From Tranzscheliella williamsii (Eukaryota > Basidiomycota > Ustilaginomycetes > Ustilaginales > Ustilaginaceae), in NCBI GenBank assembly GCA_023212725.1, contig JALBYF010000018.1, positions 186,001-250,000 of the forward strand: a DNA stretch of 64,000 nt. Reading direction: 5' to 3'. Position 1 is the stretch's first letter, and each line of letters begins with the position of its first letter. The translations under genes were made by a program, and so were the position numbers. The notes below the pieces were generated by a model. The model was not told the DNA's origin, ran no database searches, and saw only the letters and a list, made by a program, of their open reading frames with translations. Positions 60,071-64,000 of the stretch are shown piece by piece.

Positions 60071-61166
60071 ATGGCATTCACTGCCTCCTCTGATTACAGG
60101 CCTACCACTCATTTCAAGCTTAACAGCGGCGCGTCCATTCCATCTGTTGGTCTTGGCACCTGGCAATCCCCTAAGGGTGAGGTTCGCGATGCCGTCTGCC
60201 ACGCCCTGAAGAGTGGCTACCGACACATTGACTGTGCTTGGGGCTATCAGAATGAAGACGAGGTGGGAGAGGGTATCAAGCTCTCCGGCGTACCTCGAGA
60301 AGAAATTTGGATCACTTCCAAGCTCTTCGAGTTCCACCACAAGCAGTAAGTATCGGAGTTTTTGGCCTCACCGCGAATTCATTCGAAGCACGTATAACTG
60401 ACAGCTTTCGCCCTGTTGCCCTATGTACTACTCTAGCGTACGCCAGGCTTGCCTTGACACCCTCGAGAAGCTGGGCGTCAAGTACCTTGACCTTTACCTG
60501 ATGCACTGGAACATTGCTTTTGTGCCTGAAGACGTTCCTGCCGGTCAGCTTCCCAGGGCATCCAAGAAGGATCCCAAAACTGGCAAGCACCTTCTCGACC
60601 TCGAAACGTCAGAGAACTTCGTTGCCGTTTGGAAGGATCTCGAGAAGCTTGTTGACGAGGGCCTCGTCAAGAACATTGGTATCTCCAACTTCTCCATTCG
60701 AAGGACCAAGGAGCTCCTCAAGTCTTGCCGAATCAAGCCTGTCGTCAACCAGGTCGAGCTCTCCTTCACATACCCTCAGCCAGAGCTTGTCGGTTGGCTC
60801 AAGAGCCAGGACATCCTTCCCCAGGCTTACTCCCCGCTTGGATCCACGGGTGCTAGCCAGGCATCGCTCCAAGTAGTCGACGAGATTGCCAAAAAGCACA
60901 ATGTGCAGGGTGCTAACGTCCTCATCTCGTGGCAGGTGGCCCGTGGCTGCAACCCACTTCCCAAGTCTGTCACCCCCGCTCGAATCGAAAACAACATCAA
61001 GCTGATCGATCTTTCTGCCGACGAGCTCAAGTCCCTCGAGGAGGGTGCCTTAGCGCAGACTCCGAAGAAGGTCTGCGACCAGTCCAACGATGTCGTGCCC
61101 GCTTACGACATCTTTGAGGCTAACAACCCGCAGAACAATGACAAAGTTCAGGCTGCTCAAGCTTGA
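60071..61166 (+). CDS. Aldo/keto reductase (AKR, aldose or erythrose reductase type)
   Basis: Exons 60071-60345 and 60437-61166 (phase 2) give 334 residues. NADPH-dependent carbonyl reductase with the AKR barrel. The catalytic tetrad is visible as Asp and Tyr in [16 protein letters not shown], Lys in IWITSKLFE and His in LYLMHWN. Coenzyme region: [39 protein letters not shown] and [12 protein letters not shown]. An insert after the catalytic His ([20 protein letters not shown]) is typical of fungal glycerol/erythrose reductases (Gcy1-like). Polyol-forming smuts use such enzymes to make erythritol or glycerol, so an erythrose reductase role is possible. Substrate cannot be read from the sequence. 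Confidence 0.92.
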
Positions 61167-62255
61167 CCGTAGCCATTCCACGTTTCATGTATCTCGCACA
61201 CTGACAAGCGTACCTATTTCCTTTACGCTTTGCCACGCGTCCTCTCGAATGAAAAGGGTAGCAACCCATGCGCGGCTGTGCAGAGCATGCGCCCATGTTC
61301 ATTAAGCGTTTGCGTGCAGTGATCACAAGTGACAAGACATCGTCTCTCCCCAGCCCGTATGACTTGCAGGGGCCGTCGAACCTTCCCGCCTTGTATATGC
61401 TGGTTGTGTAGGCTTGGTATACGGTCGTCGTTATTACAAAGCATTGCGGTAGCGCGGGAACCTTCGTCACAGTTTATGGACAAATTAAACACGTAAGCAA
61501 ACAGAAAGGATAGCCCTGGTTTCTATACATGTTGACGATGAAGCGCAAGGTAGTGATGTTCTTCCATTGAGGCGCTCTGACCGAGCTTGGTCCGTTAGTG
61601 ATCCTTGCGATATAACTCTTAAAACTCTTGTACCACTGCATTGGGACCTAGCGACATCCATCACAGGGAATTGCGGACTTCATTTCGCCCTTTTCCGCTT
61701 ACAGTCGAAATGCTGCGCCGGTGCAACGCATTGCAACGCAATGCAACGCAATGCAACGTTATCGAGGATCACACTTCTGCATCTCATTGATATGTATGCG
61801 CACGGAGGGCTGAACCTTGCATGTCAGCGCGCATACGGGTTCTATCAAGTTTTGCCCTGTCGGACGGCTCGAGAGACCAGTGATCGAAATCCTGCAGCCA
61901 ACAAATGGCGTTTTGACCGAGAAAGCTGTTCGACTCTCGGAGAGACCCACCACATCGCCATGCCTAGTGATGAGAGAAGTATAAAGTTGGCCTCTGAGAA
62001 AGCGCAATTGTACTTGTGTGCCGACTTTCATGTGACGCCCGCCTTCTTAATATTTTTGTAAGATCAAATGAAGCATATCAGGCGGCACCGGTCCAGACCG
62101 ACCGAACCGCGCTGATGTGGCTCTTTAAGGCTAGCTTCAAGTCGACAGGCCTCTGACGATCAGTCGCTGAGTCGAAGCTAGCCGGACGTTGTCCGCTTTC
62201 GCCATACTTCTCACTGCGCACTGTCATTATACTCCAGGGTAGATAGATAGTAGAC
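61167..62255. other. Intergenic region with a decamer repeat
   Basis: 1,089 bp between the reductase and the last gene. No gene is supported. It contains the 10-bp tandem repeat at 61722-61758. Confidence 0.4.
61722..61758. repeat. Short tandem repeat, TGCAACGCAA unit, about 3.7 copies
   Basis: Successive units TGCAACGCAT, TGCAACGCAA, TGCAACGCAA and a partial TGCAACG. Lies in noncoding sequence about 500 bp upstream of the last gene. Confidence 0.9.
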
Positions 62256-64000
62256 ATGGAAAGAGCATTTCTCCGGCGCTCGCCTTCCTGCGGGAAGCAA
62301 GATCAGAAATGGCGTGGAGACAAAGATCTTGCCGAGCTACGGTCTCGCTCTCTCGACCTGCTTCGAGCCGATGTGGATAGACAGATCATGCATCGAGGAA
62401 CTGTAGACAGGGCTGCCAGGGTCGATAGGAAATGGGTACCCAATAGTACCTTCCAGTCCTGTGATCCTTCTCCTTCGCCTGGTCCGCGTACTTTTCTGGA
62501 TGTTGTCACACCTTTTCAGCAGCCAATGACCCCGACTGGACAAGGTCGACGTACCGAGCAGCTTAAGAGCAAATTCAGCATTTCTCCGGATCATCGAACG
62601 AAGCGATCAAAGATGCGTGTACAGGAAAGCCATGACAAACCTCCTATTGACGAGAAAGAAAGTAAGAGCACCTGGTCCGCAGGAGGCAAGCCATCTTTCA
62701 CTTCCTGGTCGCTTAGCTGGAATTCTGCCGCCAAGAAGCCGCCGAGGCAACCCTCTGAAGATATTCAGAAACAGATGGACACGGCAACGGCATTGTGCCA
62801 AGATGTCCAGGTTGCAACGCCGCGACCTGGGAAGATGCGTTCAAAGCAAAAAGGTAGCTTCGCTTCAATACGTAGATTCATGTGAGTCACCGCCTTCGAA
62901 CGTTCGCGCTGCTTCCTGTCGTTGAACGCTATGCTTTTGGTATCGCCACAGAACACCATCCAGAAAAAGTAGGAAGCAGACCCAAGATCACAATAGCCTC
63001 GCTGCAAGCTTGCAAACCCGTCACGAAGGACCGTTTCCCAGACGAAGCAGCGGTCAATTATCTGCCGAAAACAGTTATGCGGCAGTTGAGGATGCCCACA
63101 ATGGTCACAACGAGGTTGAGGACCTTGTCACTGTCAATCACAAATCAAATAACACTAAAGTCAGCCCTCACGACCCAAGTAGGGAATGTAGCCCCGAACC
63201 CCAAGGGACCTCAAGACCAAGATTCGAGCGTAGGCTAACAGAACACTTACCTCCGGTTCATAGTCTGCATCCTTTGCGTGATCACAGACTCGTCACAAAA
63301 AAGAGCAGATCTTTGGAGCTCAACCGGCAGGTCATGACGGAGCTGAGGCCAGCCAGTAGGGCGTCCTTTCAAATGTCGCTTCACCGCGCGAATATAAGGC
63401 CCGAGGCACAAGAGCCGACGCAAGCGCGTGTATCTGCGTCTGAAGAATGCGATGTTTCGGTAGATGCTAAATCGACTCAAGGTCCCCAGGCAGAACAACC
63501 ACGACTGAAAGCCTTGCAAGCCTTGGTTCGGAAGTCTCTGTCAGCTTTCAATAAGAAGAGAGAGCTTAATAAAGCCGAACCCTTGCAATCTTCTCGCCAA
63601 CTTCAACTTTGTCCTTCGAGACCAGAACTGTTTGCGGACGATTTGAGCCGTGCCACATTGCAGCAAATGTTCCATACGTCGCCACGGATAGGCGCTAGAA
63701 ACGTATCCACGAGACATAGTGAGGAATGCCCTTCTAGACGCAGCGCTCGCCCATGCAAATCAGGGCCAATGCAGCAAGCAAGCCAAAGTGTAGATCTTGG
63801 TAAGTTACATCGGGTTTGACGATCTGTCAGCACTTGACCTCTCTTTGACTTATCGAAGCTACAGATCGTGTAAGGACAGGCTCTAAAATTATCTCGATAC
63901 GTCCAATAGGTACGAAGCGTCGCCCTACCATACCAGAAGTTTTCATCAACACTGCCACACCTCCGCACGCGCCGAAGGATATGAGCACTCAGGGAACAAA
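62256..64000 (+). CDS. Unknown basic disordered protein (3' end cut by window)
   Basis: Exons 62256-62881, 62952-63799 and 63865 to the edge, phases consistent (phase 2, then phase 1), about 536 residues visible. Composition is Ser/Arg/Lys/Gln/Pro rich with few hydrophobic stretches. Short segments that may fold or bind partners are DLAELRSRSLDLLRADVDRQ near residue 23, KPSFTSWSLSWNSAAKKP near 148, and PRLKALQALVRKSLSAFNKK near 390. Several basic clusters could be nuclear signals. No family recognised. It looks like a regulatory or cell-cycle type disordered protein, but that is only an impression. Confidence 0.7.

Overview
The window is nuclear DNA of a basidiomycete, most probably a smut or smut-related yeast (Ustilaginales). 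Genes are dense, introns are few and short (about 60-260 nt) with GT-AG ends and donors such as GTAAGT or GTACGT. The tRNA genes carry introns after the anticodon. The gene set (a Rad51 paralogue the size of Ustilago Rec2, Cse1, Syo1, Cns1, Hub1, EMC2, hexokinase) is that of such a fungus. There is no operon logic; pairing is by shared divergent promoters.

Layout. 1-5.0 kb: a Gbp2/Hrb1-type RNA-binding protein cut by the window edge, an intron-containing tRNA-Gly(GCC), a Mn superoxide dismutase without an obvious mitochondrial presequence, and a carnosine N-methyltransferase-like enzyme. 5.5-12.4 kb: a TAPT1/Emp65 membrane protein, then a divergent pair made of a ZIP zinc transporter and a secreted Pra1/Aspf2-type zincophore. 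Their shared 1.27-kb promoter holds an exact ACCTTNAAGGT palindrome and a near-perfect second one. 12.7-21.6 kb: an A-T-R-SDR NRPS-like reductase (candidate glycine betaine reductase), a leucine-rich-repeat-like protein and a secreted Gly/Ser-rich cysteine protein. 22.6-30.7 kb: EMC2, an 82-residue single-span protein in six tiny exons, a divergent TPI-like/RpiB-like isomerase pair (tetrose phosphate candidates), and Syo1. 30.9-39.6 kb: a second identical tRNA-Gly, a four-span membrane protein, Hub1, tRNA-Cys(GCA), roadblock dynein light chain, a glutaredoxin-like protein, a large disordered coiled-coil protein and the Hsp90 co-chaperone Cns1.

40-46.4 kb is a DNA transposon of the Tnp2 (CACTA-like) group: an apparently intact 1012-residue transposase and a convergent companion gene whose antisense strand is unusually rich in GTAAGT. 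46.4-64 kb returns to host genes: an NDUFAF2-like complex I assembly factor, Cse1, a Rec2-like recombination protein, UDP-galactopyranose mutase, hexokinase, an aldo/keto reductase and a partial unknown gene running off the end.

The themes that connect genes are zinc scavenging (8.7-12.4 kb) and, more speculatively, small-polyol or tetrose metabolism (TPI-like/RpiB-like pair and the aldo/keto reductase). All spliced models were built by hand from reading frames and splice consensus, so exon ends are predictions.
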